In this document: positions 17,632 through 26,984 of the stretch, one piece after another | How positions within the stretch are numbered: the stretch's first letter is position 1 | Layout of the letters: every line of letters starts with the position of its first letter | DNA from: Verrucomicrobiota bacterium | Lineage (GTDB): Bacteria; Verrucomicrobiota; Verrucomicrobiia; Verrucomicrobiales; DEV007 | Length of the DNA: 64,000 nt | Assembly: GCA_020630975.1 (NCBI GenBank) | Contig: JAHDID010000001.1 | Coordinates: forward strand, 17,687-81,686 | Direction of reading: 5' to 3' | Position numbers and translations under genes: made by a program | Notes under the pieces: generated by a model | Seen by the model: the letters and a program-made list of their open reading frames with translations, nothing else | The model's database searches: none | What the model was told of the DNA's origin: nothing

Positions 17632-19434
17632 ATGTCTATCGAGCGCACACGCAACTTCTCCATCATCGCACACATCGACCACGGTAAGACGACTCTGTCT
17701 GACCGGTTGCTGGAGACTACCCAAACCATCTCGCAACGCGAGGCCCAGGACCAGCTACTCGACTCGATGGATCTCGAGCGCGAGCGTGGTATCACCATCA
17801 AGTCGCACCCGGTGACGATGGAGTACAAGGCCAAAGACGGTGAGACCTATCAGCTAAACCTACTGGACACTCCAGGCCACGTGGATTTCTCCTACGAAGT
17901 GAGCCGCAGTCTAGCAGCCTGCGAGGGCGCACTGCTGCTCATCGATGCAGCCCAAGGCGTGGAGGCACAGACTGTGGCCAACGTGCAACTGGCGATGAAC
18001 GCCAATCTTACAGTGATCCCTGTGATCAATAAGATCGATCTGCCCAGCGCCGACATACCAGCGGTGAAAAAGCAGCTCGAAGACATCCTCGCCATCCCCG
18101 CTGAGGAAGCTATCGAAGCCAGCGCCAAGATGGGTATCGGTGTCGAGGATATACTCGATGCTGTCGTAGACCGAGTACCAGCGCCAAAAGAGACCGAGGG
18201 CGAGACCGCTCTGCGTGCCTCAGTATTTGATTCGGTATTCGATCAGTTCCGCGGTGTCGTCAGCTACGTGCGCGTCGTGGACGGCTCGGTAAAGCGCGGA
18301 ACCGGCATTAAGATGATGGCTACCGGCAAGACTTACGAGGTAAAGGAGGTCGGTGTCTTTACTCCAAAGCAGGAGAAACGCGATCAGCTACTACCCGGAG
18401 ATGTGGGCTACCTGATAGCCAATATGAAGAGCTCTTCTGAAGTGAAGATCGGTGATACCATCACCGAATCACGCGTGCCGGCTAAGCAGCCACTGGCAGG
18501 ATTTAAAGAGATCCAGCCCATGGTTTTCTCCGGTATCTACCCGCTCGCATCAGACGACTTTGAGCAGCTGAAACTCGCCATGGGCAAACTGCAGATCAAT
18601 GATGCCGCCTTTTCCTTTCAGGCAGAGAGCTCAGCAGCCTTAGGCTTTGGCTTCCGCTGCGGGTTCCTCGGCCTGCTACACATGGAGATCGTACAGGAAC
18701 GTCTGCGCCGCGAGTTTAATATGGATGTCATCTCCACCTATCCAGGCGTCATCTATCGAGTGGTGAAGTCCGATGGCGAGATGATCGAAGTCGATAATCC
18801 CAGCTTTCTACCCGAGACTCAGATCATTCAGGAAATCGCAGAACCGACCGTGAAAGCCTACATCATGACGCCGAACGACTACATCGGTGAGCTGATGAAG
18901 CTGGTCGCAGAAAAACGCGGTGAACTGGTCAATACCGAGACGCTCGACTCAACGCGCGTGCTGTTGACCTGTATCCTACCGCTGAACGAGATTCTCGTCG
19001 ACTTTAACGACAAGCTAAAAAGCATGACTCGTGGCTACGGTAGTATGGACTACGAGCACGGTGAGTATCGCGTAGCCAAACTGGTAAAGATGGACATGAT
19101 GATCGCCGGGGAGCCCGTCGATGCCTTTTCCACTATCGTCCATGTCGACAAAGCCCAATCCCGAGGTCGTGATCTGGCGGTAAAGCTAAAAGAAGTCATA
19201 CCACAGCAGCTTTTCACCGTGGCCATCCAAGCCATGATCGGTGGCAAGATCATCGCCCGAGAGTCCATCAGCGCTATGCGCAAGAATGTGACCGCGAAGT
19301 GCTACGGTGGTGATATCTCTCGTAAGCGCAAACTCCTCGAGAAGCAGAAAGAGGGTAAAAAGCGCATGAAATCCATCGGTAAAGTGAACATTCCACAGGA
19401 AGCCTTTATCAAAGTCCTCAAGTCTGGAGACTAA
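17632..19434 (+). CDS. lepA: Elongation factor 4 (back-translocating ribosomal GTPase LepA)
   Basis: A 600-residue translational GTPase. G1 is AHIDHGKT near residue 14, followed by [21 protein letters not shown] and NKIDLP; the C-terminal LepA-specific domain has [19 protein letters not shown] and [19 protein letters not shown]. Length equals the family norm. EF4 binds ribosomes and affects translocation and assembly under stress. It heads a close-packed run: 25 bases to lepB, as in many bacteria, then the synthase, a small unknown and a permease. Confidence 0.97.
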   Translation: MSIERTRNFSIIAHIDHGKTTLSDRLLETTQTISQREAQDQLLDSMDLERERGITIKSHPVTMEYKAKDGETYQLNLLDTPGHVDFSYEVSRSLAACEGALLLIDAAQGVEAQTVANVQLAMNANLTVIPVINKIDLPSADIPAVKKQLEDILAIPAEEAIEASAKMGIGVEDILDAVVDRVPAPKETEGETALRASVFDSVFDQFRGVVSYVRVVDGSVKRGTGIKMMATGKTYEVKEVGVFTPKQEKRDQLLPGDVGYLIANMKSSSEVKIGDTITESRVPAKQPLAGFKEIQPMVFSGIYPLASDDFEQLKLAMGKLQINDAAFSFQAESSAALGFGFRCGFLGLLHMEIVQERLRREFNMDVISTYPGVIYRVVKSDGEMIEVDNPSFLPETQIIQEIAEPTVKAYIMTPNDYIGELMKLVAEKRGELVNTETLDSTRVLLTCILPLNEILVDFNDKLKSMTRGYGSMDYEHGEYRVAKLVKMDMMIAGEPVDAFSTIVHVDKAQSRGRDLAVKLKEVIPQQLFTVAIQAMIGGKIIARESISAMRKNVTAKCYGGDISRKRKLLEKQKEGKKRMKSIGKVNIPQEAFIKVLKSGD

Positions 19435-19459
19435 TCCTATCTATCTCATCTGAGTCGTT

Positions 19460-20695
19460 ATGTTTTCGCTCGATCCCACATCCTCATCTAGCTCAAAGGG
19501 CAAAAAGAAAAAGGCAGATCCCAGAGCCAAACTACCGCTCGACCGAAAGGGCCGAAAGCAAGCCAAACAGTTTTCCAAAGGGGTCACCAGATTCCTGCGC
19601 TACAATAAAGATCTGCTCGAGCAAGAGACCTACGAAGAGATCGCCACCCTGCAGAAGGAATTCGATTCCAAAGTACCGGACCAAGGCAAGAAGCGTAGCT
19701 TCTTTGAGGAAAAGGCGGATGGCATCTCCAAAGCCTGCAAGAAAGCGATACCCGACTTTCAGCCCTCGGTGATGAAGGAAAACATCGAGGTCCTCTTTGT
19801 AGCTGTGGTGATCGCCATGGGTATCCGCGCTTACTTTGTGCAGCAGTTCAAAATCCCGACAGGGTCGATGCAGCCGACGCTAAATGGTATCATCGCCTAC
19901 ACCGCACCCGAATCCGAAAAACCGGGCTACAAATACAAGGCACCAGCTGACTACCAACGCCCCAATCCCATCCAGCGCCTAGTCGACTCGGTCTGGTTCG
20001 GCAGATCACACATCGAGTGGCGCGCCAAAGAGGATAACGACGCGTTTCTCCTGCAAAGTGAAAAATGGTATGGAAAGAATCGCTTCATCCTGTTTCCACG
20101 TACCTACCTGATCACCGAAAAGGGCCACAAATATGTAGCAGCCGGTACCAAAAACAGAGCACGCCTACTGATCTGTGATGAGAAATGGGGCAAACCTCTC
20201 AAAAAAGGTGAACTCTTTGCCAGAGGCTACATCGAGACCGGCGACATGCTGATCGTCAATAAACTGGCCTACCACTGGCGCAAGCCCAAGCGCGGCGAGG
20301 TCTTCGTATTCAATACCCGCGACATCCCCTACATCCAAAATTCGATCAACCCTAGGTATGGCTCTCAGCACTACATCAAACGTCTCTGTGGCGTGCCTGG
20401 AGACCACATCAAAATCGAGCAACCCAACCTGATCGTAAATGGTAAACCAGCTGAAGAATTTGGCATACGTCGCGTGATGTCCCAGGAGGGCTATTACGAC
20501 GGGTATCTCGAGCCGACTAGGTCCTTCGAGAAAAAGGAATTTAAGCTTGGCCCAGAGCAATACATTGCCCTAGGTGACAATAGTGGAAACAGCGCCGACT
20601 CGCGTAGCTTTGGCACCGTGCCAGAGCGCAATATCGTGGGCAAAGCGATGTTCGTCTTCTACCCATTCGGCAACCACTTCGGGCCTATCCGGTAG
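19460..20695 (+). CDS. lepB: Signal peptidase I, long form
   Basis: A 411-residue type I signal peptidase that removes signal peptides at the outer face of the inner membrane. A basic, helical N-terminal extension of about 110 residues precedes one transmembrane segment (VLFVAVVIAMGIRAYFV). Catalytic Ser136 is in PTGSMQPTL, catalytic Lys307 in YIKRLCGVPGD, and LGDNSGNSADSR is the conserved final box. A large insert between Ser and Lys (about 150-265) makes it far longer than most bacterial enzymes; such long forms are seen in Bacteroidota and PVC bacteria. It sits directly behind lepA and two bases before the terpenoid synthase gene. Confidence 0.95.
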   Translation: MFSLDPTSSSSSKGKKKKADPRAKLPLDRKGRKQAKQFSKGVTRFLRYNKDLLEQETYEEIATLQKEFDSKVPDQGKKRSFFEEKADGISKACKKAIPDFQPSVMKENIEVLFVAVVIAMGIRAYFVQQFKIPTGSMQPTLNGIIAYTAPESEKPGYKYKAPADYQRPNPIQRLVDSVWFGRSHIEWRAKEDNDAFLLQSEKWYGKNRFILFPRTYLITEKGHKYVAAGTKNRARLLICDEKWGKPLKKGELFARGYIETGDMLIVNKLAYHWRKPKRGEVFVFNTRDIPYIQNSINPRYGSQHYIKRLCGVPGDHIKIEQPNLIVNGKPAEEFGIRRVMSQEGYYDGYLEPTRSFEKKEFKLGPEQYIALGDNSGNSADSRSFGTVPERNIVGKAMFVFYPFGNHFGPIR

Positions 20696-20697
20696 CG

Positions 20698-21537
20698 ATG
20701 CTCCAGACCACAGAGACTGCTGAAGAGATCGTCGCCCGCAGCGGCAGCAATCTCGCTTTTGCACTAGCAGTCCTCCCCCAGGAGAAACGCTATGACATGC
20801 GCGTCTTCTACGGCTTTTGCCGAGTCATCGACGACATTGCCGACGAGCACGCTATCCCTATAGACGACCGCCGGCACGGTCTCGATCACTGGCGCCGCAT
20901 CGTCGATGGCAGTACCAATCTAGCCGCCGGTATCGAGACCGAATTTCGTGATCTATGCGATCGCCGCCAGCTGAGCGGCACAGTCCTCCACGAGATCATC
21001 GACGGTGTGGCCACCGATCTCGAACCCGCTCGCTTTGAGACAGCAGAGGATCTACAAAAATACTGCTACCTAGTAGCCAGCGCTGTCGGCCTCATCAGTA
21101 TAGAAATCTTTGGCTACCAAGATGCCGAGACGCAGAAATATGCCGAGAGCCTCGGCTACGCCCTGCAGTGGACCAACATCATGCGTGATGTCGGCGAAGA
21201 TGCTGACGAAAACCGTATCTACCTACCTCTGGCGGAACTCGATGAGCACAAACTATCACCCGGCGATATCCTCAGCCGCCGTGTGCCGCACGACTCCTTT
21301 GTCGAGCTGATGTCTCGACAAGCAGAGAGAGCACACAGCTTCTATCGCGAGGCGATGGACCATCTCACCGAGCGAGATACCAAAGCCATGCGCAGCCCTG
21401 AGCTGATGCGTCGCATCTACTTTGGTATCCTGCAGAAAATGGAAGCCGACCAATTCCGAGTCTTCGACAAGCGCTATCGCCTGCCGAAGTACCAAATGTT
21501 AGCCGAATTCTTACGTAGCAAATGGAACTTAACCTAA
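20698..21537 (+). CDS. Squalene/phytoene synthase family (head-to-head prenyl transferase)
   Basis: A 279-residue all-alpha prenyl synthase. The first Asp-rich motif DDIAD is at 45-49 and the second, RDVGEDADENRIYLP, has Asp164 and Asp168. It condenses two FPP (giving presqualene diphosphate, squalene or dehydrosqualene) or two GGPP (giving phytoene). Size and the IMRDVGEDA pattern fit HpnD/CrtM/CrtB alike, so the chain length is not settled. With the desaturase at 14294 it could form the first two steps of a carotenoid pathway; a C30 route is attractive but unproven. It begins two bases after lepB and overlaps the next gene by 16 bases. Confidence 0.9.
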   Translation: MLQTTETAEEIVARSGSNLAFALAVLPQEKRYDMRVFYGFCRVIDDIADEHAIPIDDRRHGLDHWRRIVDGSTNLAAGIETEFRDLCDRRQLSGTVLHEIIDGVATDLEPARFETAEDLQKYCYLVASAVGLISIEIFGYQDAETQKYAESLGYALQWTNIMRDVGEDADENRIYLPLAELDEHKLSPGDILSRRVPHDSFVELMSRQAERAHSFYREAMDHLTERDTKAMRSPELMRRIYFGILQKMEADQFRVFDKRYRLPKYQMLAEFLRSKWNLT

Positions 21538-21950
21538 CCAGCGATAGTGATCCGAGCCGAGTCACCCTGAAGGTACAGATGAAGTACGATGACCGCCCAG
21601 GGGTGGCCAGCGAATTCGACGGCAATGACCTACTCGACGACATCGCCGCTCAGGTCCGCTCGGAGCTCTCTGCCCATGGGATAGACATCACCTACCTAGA
21701 GATGGCTCTATCCCCACTAGAGGCGGACTCGCCACGCACCTCCTACTGCCAGATCGACGATCTCGATGATCTGGCCGACGATGAGGAAGAGGCTATTCAA
21801 AGAGCTCCTGTGCCACTGACCGATGGTAAGATGGACTTTGCCATCCGCGCTCGCATCGATCCGCAAACGCTAAATGAAGCCACCGATATGGCTCTGGAGG
21901 AAATCATCGCCGTGCGCTACGGCCTGATGTTTAAAGTCGAGCCGGTATGA
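21522..21950 (+). CDS. Conserved-looking small acidic protein, unknown function
   Basis: A 142-residue soluble, acidic protein with an Asp/Glu-rich patch (IDDLDDLADDEEEA, about 82-95) and no signal peptide or membrane segment. I do not recognise the family. It overlaps the synthase gene by 16 bases at its start and the permease gene by four (ATGA, 21947-21950), so it is almost certainly translated as part of the lepA-permease run. The two overlaps are the main support that it is real. Confidence 0.65.
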   Translation: MELNLTSDSDPSRVTLKVQMKYDDRPGVASEFDGNDLLDDIAAQVRSELSAHGIDITYLEMALSPLEADSPRTSYCQIDDLDDLADDEEEAIQRAPVPLTDGKMDFAIRARIDPQTLNEATDMALEEIIAVRYGLMFKVEPV

Positions 21951-22693
21951 CCACTCAGCGACTCCCCATCGTAGGCATCAGTCTATTTGTCGTGCTAGGC
22001 TCGGCGATCTGCTACGCACTTTGGGTTGTCGTTTTTCGCCATAGCTACGATTGGCAGCCTCTCACTCCCTATTGGGGAAACTTTCTATCCGGCTGGCTGT
22101 GTACCCTGTGGATATCGATCGCGGCCCTCGTGCTCAGTATCGCTATCGGCGTGGTATTGACGATGGGCCAGCTATCCAGCTTCCCGCCCACCGCAGTGCT
22201 CAGTCGCATCTACGTCGAGTTCATGCGCGGCACGCCGCTGCTCGTCGTCATTCTGATCGGCTACTACCTAGTGGCCGATGAGATGGGCTGGGAGAGCCGC
22301 TACTCCTTTGGCATCGTCGCGCTGGCGATGTTCACCGGTGCCTACCTCTCCGAGATCTTTCGGGCAGGCGTGCAGTCTATCCCCAAGAGCCAGTGGCTAT
22401 CTGCTCGGGCCATCGGGCTGACTCAGTTTCAGACCTACCGCCACATCGTCTTTCCCCAGACGATCCGCCGAGTACTACCAGCATCGACCGGGCAATTCGC
22501 CAATCTGATCAAAGACTCGAGTCTGCTCTACCTCATCAGTGTGCCAGAGTTTTTCATGCAGGCCCGCCAGATCGGTGCCAAGACCTACGCCATCCACGAG
22601 TCCTACCTGCCGCTACTGGCCTACCTCATCCTCACTATCCCGCTGACTTTTCTCAGCCGAGCTTTGGAGAAAAAGTACGTCTTCGAACAGTAA
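21947..22693 (+). CDS. Polar amino acid-type ABC transporter permease (HisM family), orphan
   Basis: A 248-residue inner-membrane permease with about five transmembrane helices. VEFMRGTPLLVVILIGYY and the EAA loop (EIFRAGVQSIPKSQW followed by ARAIGLTQFQTYRHIVFPQ) are typical of His/Glu/Gln/Arg permeases. An N-terminal signal-anchor-like helix precedes the core. Neither the ATPase nor the binding protein is next to it; they must be encoded elsewhere. It ends the lepA-led run through an ATGA overlap with the small acidic protein. Confidence 0.88.
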   Translation: MTTQRLPIVGISLFVVLGSAICYALWVVVFRHSYDWQPLTPYWGNFLSGWLCTLWISIAALVLSIAIGVVLTMGQLSSFPPTAVLSRIYVEFMRGTPLLVVILIGYYLVADEMGWESRYSFGIVALAMFTGAYLSEIFRAGVQSIPKSQWLSARAIGLTQFQTYRHIVFPQTIRRVLPASTGQFANLIKDSSLLYLISVPEFFMQARQIGAKTYAIHESYLPLLAYLILTIPLTFLSRALEKKYVFEQ

Positions 22694-22701
22694 AAAAGAG
22701 G

Positions 22702-22740
22702 ATTGCACCCTATTGAGAAAATATTGTACCCTATTGAAAA
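22702..22740 (+). promoter_or_regulatory. Tandem 18-bp direct repeat, 21-bp period, possible operator
   Basis: ATTGCACCCTATTGAGAA (22702-22719) and ATTGTACCCTATTGAAAA (22723-22740) differ at two positions and are 21 bases apart, two helical turns. They lie just after the permease stop and 38 bases before the likely start at 22778. A repressor or activator site for the downstream gene is possible. Confidence 0.4.
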
Positions 22741-22777
22741 CGGTCTCTCTCTAGGAAGAATAAGAAGAATAGGAAGA

Positions 22778-23539
22778 ATGCGGTGCAAGCTCACAACCCT
22801 AGCGATATCTGCGAGCCTAGCTCTCCCCTGCACTTGTGGCCTCAGCAAAGATAGCAGCCATCCACCTCTACCCACATCTCTACCAGAAGATACCTTCACC
22901 TCTTTGGTCGAGAGTTCACCATTCACCAGACTACTCAATTTGTCGGACACACTGGTCCTCTCCGGCATCGCCCTGCTGGGAGAGACTCAAGTCCTGACCA
23001 TCGTCGATACAGAGGACGGCAGCTCGATCACTGTCTCGGAACAAGCCAACGAAAGAGGCTGGCACATGGTAGATATCAAAAATCCAGATAGCCTAGAGTC
23101 CGCTACTGCCAGCATCTCATTCGAAGGCGGAGAGATCATCCGTGTCCGCTACAATAAAGAAAGACTAGCACTGACCCACAAACGAATGGGCTACAAAGCA
23201 CAAGCACGTGCCCAAATCGCCAAAGCCAAAGAAAAAGCCCGCAATCACACAGGAGATGGCCCGGCTCACGGCGTATCCCAGCAGCAAGTATCCCTGCTCA
23301 ACCGCATATCCCAAATCAAACTCCCCGAAGGCTATCGCCCTGGCGATGGTAGGAATGCCGAGGAATCTCATCGCCTGCATCAAAACTTCGTCCAGCAGCG
23401 CATGGCTCAGATGTCTGCAGTCCAGAAAGGCCAAGTGGGCCAACTCTGGCAACAACAAGTCGCGGTGAACCCACAAATGCCCAACCGCGGAGCCGCCTTT
23501 GTCCGAATCCTCGAGCATGTTTCCCGATCAAAAAACTAA
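22778..23539 (+). CDS. Secreted protein of unknown function
   Basis: About 253 residues from the Met at 22778, which gives a good signal peptide (RCKLTTLAISASLALPCTCG; the two Cys near its end could allow lipid attachment). The start is preceded closely by AGGAAG, one of few Shine-Dalgarno-like sequences here; the frame also opens at 22703 but that region holds direct repeats. The mature part has a small beta domain (about 45-130; LLGETQVLTIVDTEDG, then SITVSEQ) and a basic, Gln/Ala-rich helical half. No family is recognised. It is followed by an AT-rich gap before the glycosyltransferase. Confidence 0.6.
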   Translation: MRCKLTTLAISASLALPCTCGLSKDSSHPPLPTSLPEDTFTSLVESSPFTRLLNLSDTLVLSGIALLGETQVLTIVDTEDGSSITVSEQANERGWHMVDIKNPDSLESATASISFEGGEIIRVRYNKERLALTHKRMGYKAQARAQIAKAKEKARNHTGDGPAHGVSQQQVSLLNRISQIKLPEGYRPGDGRNAEESHRLHQNFVQQRMAQMSAVQKGQVGQLWQQQVAVNPQMPNRGAAFVRILEHVSRSKN

Positions 23540-23644
23540 CCCTCCATCGATCGCCCTAGTCTTTGCAATTATTAAGTTTATTGAAATTTTAATAAATTCG
23601 TTTATTCTCGATCTTCAAACCGTCACTCAAGTCGCCCCATTTTC

Positions 23645-24499
23645 ATGCCGCCAAAGCGTCTCTCTATCGTCATACCTGCCAAGAACGAAGCAGAGTCTTT
23701 GCCCCACACGCTGAGGAATATCCAAAGCGTGATGGAGCGCCATCAAATCGAGCACGAAATCGTAGTCGTAGATGATGGCAGCAGTGATGAGACCTGGCAG
23801 GTTTTGGCAGACCTCAGCACAGAAATCCCTAGCCTCGCCGCCGTCCAGAACCGAGGCAAACATGGATTTGGCAGAGCTATCATCTGTGGCCTAGATCACT
23901 ACACGGGAGACGCAGTGATCATCATGATGGCCGATGAGTCTGACGACCCTGAGGACGCTGTGCTCTACTGGCGGCAGATCCAAAAGGGAGCCGAAGCCGT
24001 CTTTGGCAGCCGCTTCATCAAAGGCGGGAAAGTCTATGACTACCCTTCCCACAAACTGCTGGTCAATCGGGCGGCAAATCTCTTCATTCGCCTTCTGTTC
24101 AATATCCGTCTGAACGACACGACTAATGCCTTTAAAGCCTATCGCCGCGAGGTGATCGATGGCTGCAGACCTTTTTTATCAGCTCACTTCAACCTAACCG
24201 TAGAGCTGCCGCTAAAAGCGATCGTACGAGGGTACAAGTGGCAGATGATTCCCATTACTTGGCGCAACCGCAGATTCGGTGTCGCCAAACTGAAGATCCA
24301 AGAGATGGGCAGTCGTTACCTCTTCATCTGCCTCTACTGCTGGCTGGAGAAATACTTCAGCCGTGGAGACTACAAGAGACAACTAGAAGAGACACCGATA
24401 ACGACGGCTCATCACGCTGCCCCGACTAACATCCAAGAGAGTAGACATGCGGAGCAGCCAAAGAAAAGCAGCGCTGAAAAGACCTCGGCAAAGATCTGA
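23645..24499 (+). CDS. Family 2 glycosyltransferase, dolichol/polyprenyl-phosphate mannose synthase-like
   Basis: A 284-residue GT-A enzyme. It starts with LSIVIPAKNEAESLP, has EIVVVDDGSSDET (38-50) for nucleotide-sugar binding and an acidic MADESDDPEDA in the position of the DxD region, then GSRFIKGGKV and the acceptor-side DTTNAFKAYRREV. This resembles DPM1-like enzymes that load a sugar onto a polyprenyl phosphate. There is no C-terminal membrane pair; the last 50 residues are polar and Thr/Lys-rich. The gap before it (23540-23644) is very AT-rich and probably its promoter. No surface-polysaccharide cluster surrounds it. Confidence 0.87.
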   Translation: MPPKRLSIVIPAKNEAESLPHTLRNIQSVMERHQIEHEIVVVDDGSSDETWQVLADLSTEIPSLAAVQNRGKHGFGRAIICGLDHYTGDAVIIMMADESDDPEDAVLYWRQIQKGAEAVFGSRFIKGGKVYDYPSHKLLVNRAANLFIRLLFNIRLNDTTNAFKAYRREVIDGCRPFLSAHFNLTVELPLKAIVRGYKWQMIPITWRNRRFGVAKLKIQEMGSRYLFICLYCWLEKYFSRGDYKRQLEETPITTAHHAAPTNIQESRHAEQPKKSSAEKTSAKI

Positions 24500-24545
24500 T
24501 ATCAACCCACGAGTCTGGGCTACTCAGCTATCGAGGCCAAAAATC

Positions 24546-26012
24546 TTAAAAGTCCAGATACACCTCCGCACGGCGGTTCTCCGAGCGACCAGTCGGATTG
24601 TCGGTACCATCTGAGAGAAAGTTCGGCTTGCGCGGACGAGTCGAGCCATACCCCTCGGTGATGACCTGGTCTGGCAGTGCCCCTCGATCGATGATTCCCT
24701 GACGGATCGACTCCGCACGCTTTTGAGAGAGTTTAGAATTGTACTCATCCGAGCCCAAAGCATCGGCGTGACCAGTGATTCGGATTCTACGGCTCCGGTC
24801 TTGTTTCAGGATATTTGCCACGATCTTCAGCTGATTGTCAGCTCGCTTGGTCAGTCCCGAATCGTCAAAATCGAAATAAATCACCAATGACTCACCACCA
24901 GTCGGATCCTCCACGATCGGCGAATAGGGCCCTTCGGCCTCCTTGGCTAAAGCTGAGATCACTTTACCAAAGGTCAGACCATTCACACTCCACTGCTCTT
25001 TGTTCTCCAGCTCTAGGGCAAACTCAGATGTCTGCTCTGCCGCCTGCACACGAGATAAAACCCAAGAGACATTGTCCCGAGCAAACGTCACCACCAATGG
25101 TCGATCCGACCTCTGCTCAAACTTGCCGTCCTCCAGAGCGATCATCAGACCAGCGATACGCTCATCTGTCACCGCCGGGCTGCTCAGCTTGCGAGCAGAA
25201 ACGAAATCCTCGCTGAGAACTGCCTCAGAAAAGGCCTGCGCGATGGTCAGGGAATCAACTTTGACCTCTGATGGACTAGTCGCAGGGTCCTGCACCGCCT
25301 TGATCACTTCCTTCATCGTAGGCTGCACACCGACTTTAGTCACCTCATACTCGTTGTTGGCCTTCTTCTCGATGTCCATGACCACAGTCTCAGCCTTTGC
25401 CCCATTGCCCTCCTCGACAGGCACGAAGTTGAGAGTCCAGCGGACCGAGTCACGAGTCTTTGCCACCTCGAACATTGGCTTATTAGGATCCAGCTTGAGC
25501 TTAGGGTCTTCGATGATCTTTTTCACTCGCTCACGCACAGCCTCGGGGACATTTTCTTCGCCTCCTGCCGCTTTGATGAAAGCCTCATAGCTTCTCTCAT
25601 TCGCTTTATTAGCCATCCCGCCAGCTACCTTGCCCGGTGTCGAGGTACCTGTTTCGAATTTCTCGCGCTGTGCTGGCGTGCTGTCTTTCTGCGCCGCAGC
25701 CACTTCCTCGGGATCGCGCATGGCAGCTACCTTCGGTGTAGCACCACCACCCGCATTGGCAGCATCTCCAGCGGCTGTCCCACCTGCTGCCGCCTCAGCA
25801 TCCGCAGGCGTGCCTGCTGTAGACGCAGCAGAGGCCTGGGCACCTGTGCTAGGGCTACTAGGAACAGCCATGGCAGTTCCCCCATCTTCGCTCGTAGCCG
25901 GGGCCGCTAACTCGCCTGTTTTGTCTCGCTTCTCACACTTGGTGAGAGTGAATAGTGAAATGATGATACCAATCAAAATGATACCAAAAAATACAAATAG
26001 CTTCCCTTTCAT
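24546..26012 (-). CDS. Membrane-anchored OmpA-family peptidoglycan-binding protein
   Basis: A 488-residue envelope protein. A single N-terminal transmembrane segment (LFVFFGIILIGIIISLFTL) is followed by a long Ala/Gly/Thr-rich linker (about 32-100), an alpha/beta middle part with two similar blocks (about 130-240 and 240-350; TRDSVRWTLNFVPVE versus ARDNVSWVLSRVQ), and a C-terminal OmpA domain (about 370-488) with ITGHADALGSDEYN, LSQKRAESI and NRRAEVYLDF. This domain binds diaminopimelate in peptidoglycan. It has no N-terminal barrel and so is not a porin. Its neighbours give no further hint. Confidence 0.85.
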   Translation of the reverse strand: MKGKLFVFFGIILIGIIISLFTLTKCEKRDKTGELAAPATSEDGGTAMAVPSSPSTGAQASAASTAGTPADAEAAAGGTAAGDAANAGGGATPKVAAMRDPEEVAAAQKDSTPAQREKFETGTSTPGKVAGGMANKANERSYEAFIKAAGGEENVPEAVRERVKKIIEDPKLKLDPNKPMFEVAKTRDSVRWTLNFVPVEEGNGAKAETVVMDIEKKANNEYEVTKVGVQPTMKEVIKAVQDPATSPSEVKVDSLTIAQAFSEAVLSEDFVSARKLSSPAVTDERIAGLMIALEDGKFEQRSDRPLVVTFARDNVSWVLSRVQAAEQTSEFALELENKEQWSVNGLTFGKVISALAKEAEGPYSPIVEDPTGGESLVIYFDFDDSGLTKRADNQLKIVANILKQDRSRRIRITGHADALGSDEYNSKLSQKRAESIRQGIIDRGALPDQVITEGYGSTRPRKPNFLSDGTDNPTGRSENRRAEVYLDF

Positions 26013-26096
26013 TCAGTCAATCGCTACGCGCGGGCGCAACATAGCAGAGGACTGAGTTTAGAAAACAATAATTGTCGCTCTATTGAGAATCTTCGA

Positions 26097-26930
26097 TCAA
26101 AGCGCTTTTTCGATCACTGCATAAGCGTTGTGATTATGAATCGATTCGTAATTTTCCGCCTCGACCCGATACCACGAAATACCCGCCTGCTCATTGCTCG
26201 CAGCCGCCACATTTCTCACCAGATCTTCGACAAAAACTGGATTTTCATAAGCCTGCTCGGTGACAAATTTCTCATCGGGGCGCTTGAGCACACTGTATAG
26301 CTCGCTACTCGCGCAAGTCTCGACCAGACGGATCAAATCCTCTATCCAGATGGCGCCATTGGCGAATTTCACAGCAAAAGTCACCGTCCCCCGTTGATTA
26401 TGAGCGCCATACTCACTGATCGCTTTTGAGCAAGGGCACAGTGTGGTCACAGGTACCAGTACCGTCACCGTGAACTCCACACTATCCCGCGTGGCATCCA
26501 CATCGAAGATCACCTCATAGTCCAGCATCCCCTCCTTACCCGTCACTGGTGCAGGCTTGGAGAGAAAGAACGGAAAGCGGAACTCCACATGCGCTCGCTG
26601 CGCATCGAGGCGCTCGAGGAGCTCTGCTGGTATCGCCGAGATCGAGTGAACATCCAGAGTCGGGCCGTGAGAGTTCAGCACCTCGATGAAACGGCTCATG
26701 TGAGTGCCCTTGTACTCCTTGGGCAGGTCCACTGCCATAGCGATCGTAGCCACGGTACTCTGCTCGGACTGAGCTTTGTCCCGGATCACGATAGGATATT
26801 TGAGAGCCTTTACACCGACTCGGTCGATCGCGAGATTTCGTGAGTCGGGCTGATTCTGGATGTCGGTGAGATTTTGCAAAACGGAGTGCCCTATACTCGC
26901 CTGTTTAGCCGCTTTTTCGACCGGATTCAC
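26097..26930 (-). CDS. folE2: GTP cyclohydrolase I type IB
   Basis: A 277-residue enzyme that converts GTP to dihydroneopterin triphosphate for folate (and possibly queuosine) synthesis. The GCYH-IB signature LCPCSKAISEYGAHNQRG holds the metal/catalytic Cys165; KGTHMSRF (about 74-81) is the other conserved motif. Type IB enzymes use several metals and in many bacteria replace the zinc-dependent FolE when zinc is scarce. No other folate gene and no clear Zur box is visible nearby. It is divergent from the unknown gene at 26985. Confidence 0.95.
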   Translation of the reverse strand: MNPVEKAAKQASIGHSVLQNLTDIQNQPDSRNLAIDRVGVKALKYPIVIRDKAQSEQSTVATIAMAVDLPKEYKGTHMSRFIEVLNSHGPTLDVHSISAIPAELLERLDAQRAHVEFRFPFFLSKPAPVTGKEGMLDYEVIFDVDATRDSVEFTVTVLVPVTTLCPCSKAISEYGAHNQRGTVTFAVKFANGAIWIEDLIRLVETCASSELYSVLKRPDEKFVTEQAYENPVFVEDLVRNVAAASNEQAGISWYRVEAENYESIHNHNAYAVIEKAL

Positions 26931-26984
26931 AAGATTTTACAGGATTTAGCCCCGGAGGATGAGGATAACCGGCTATGATACTTC

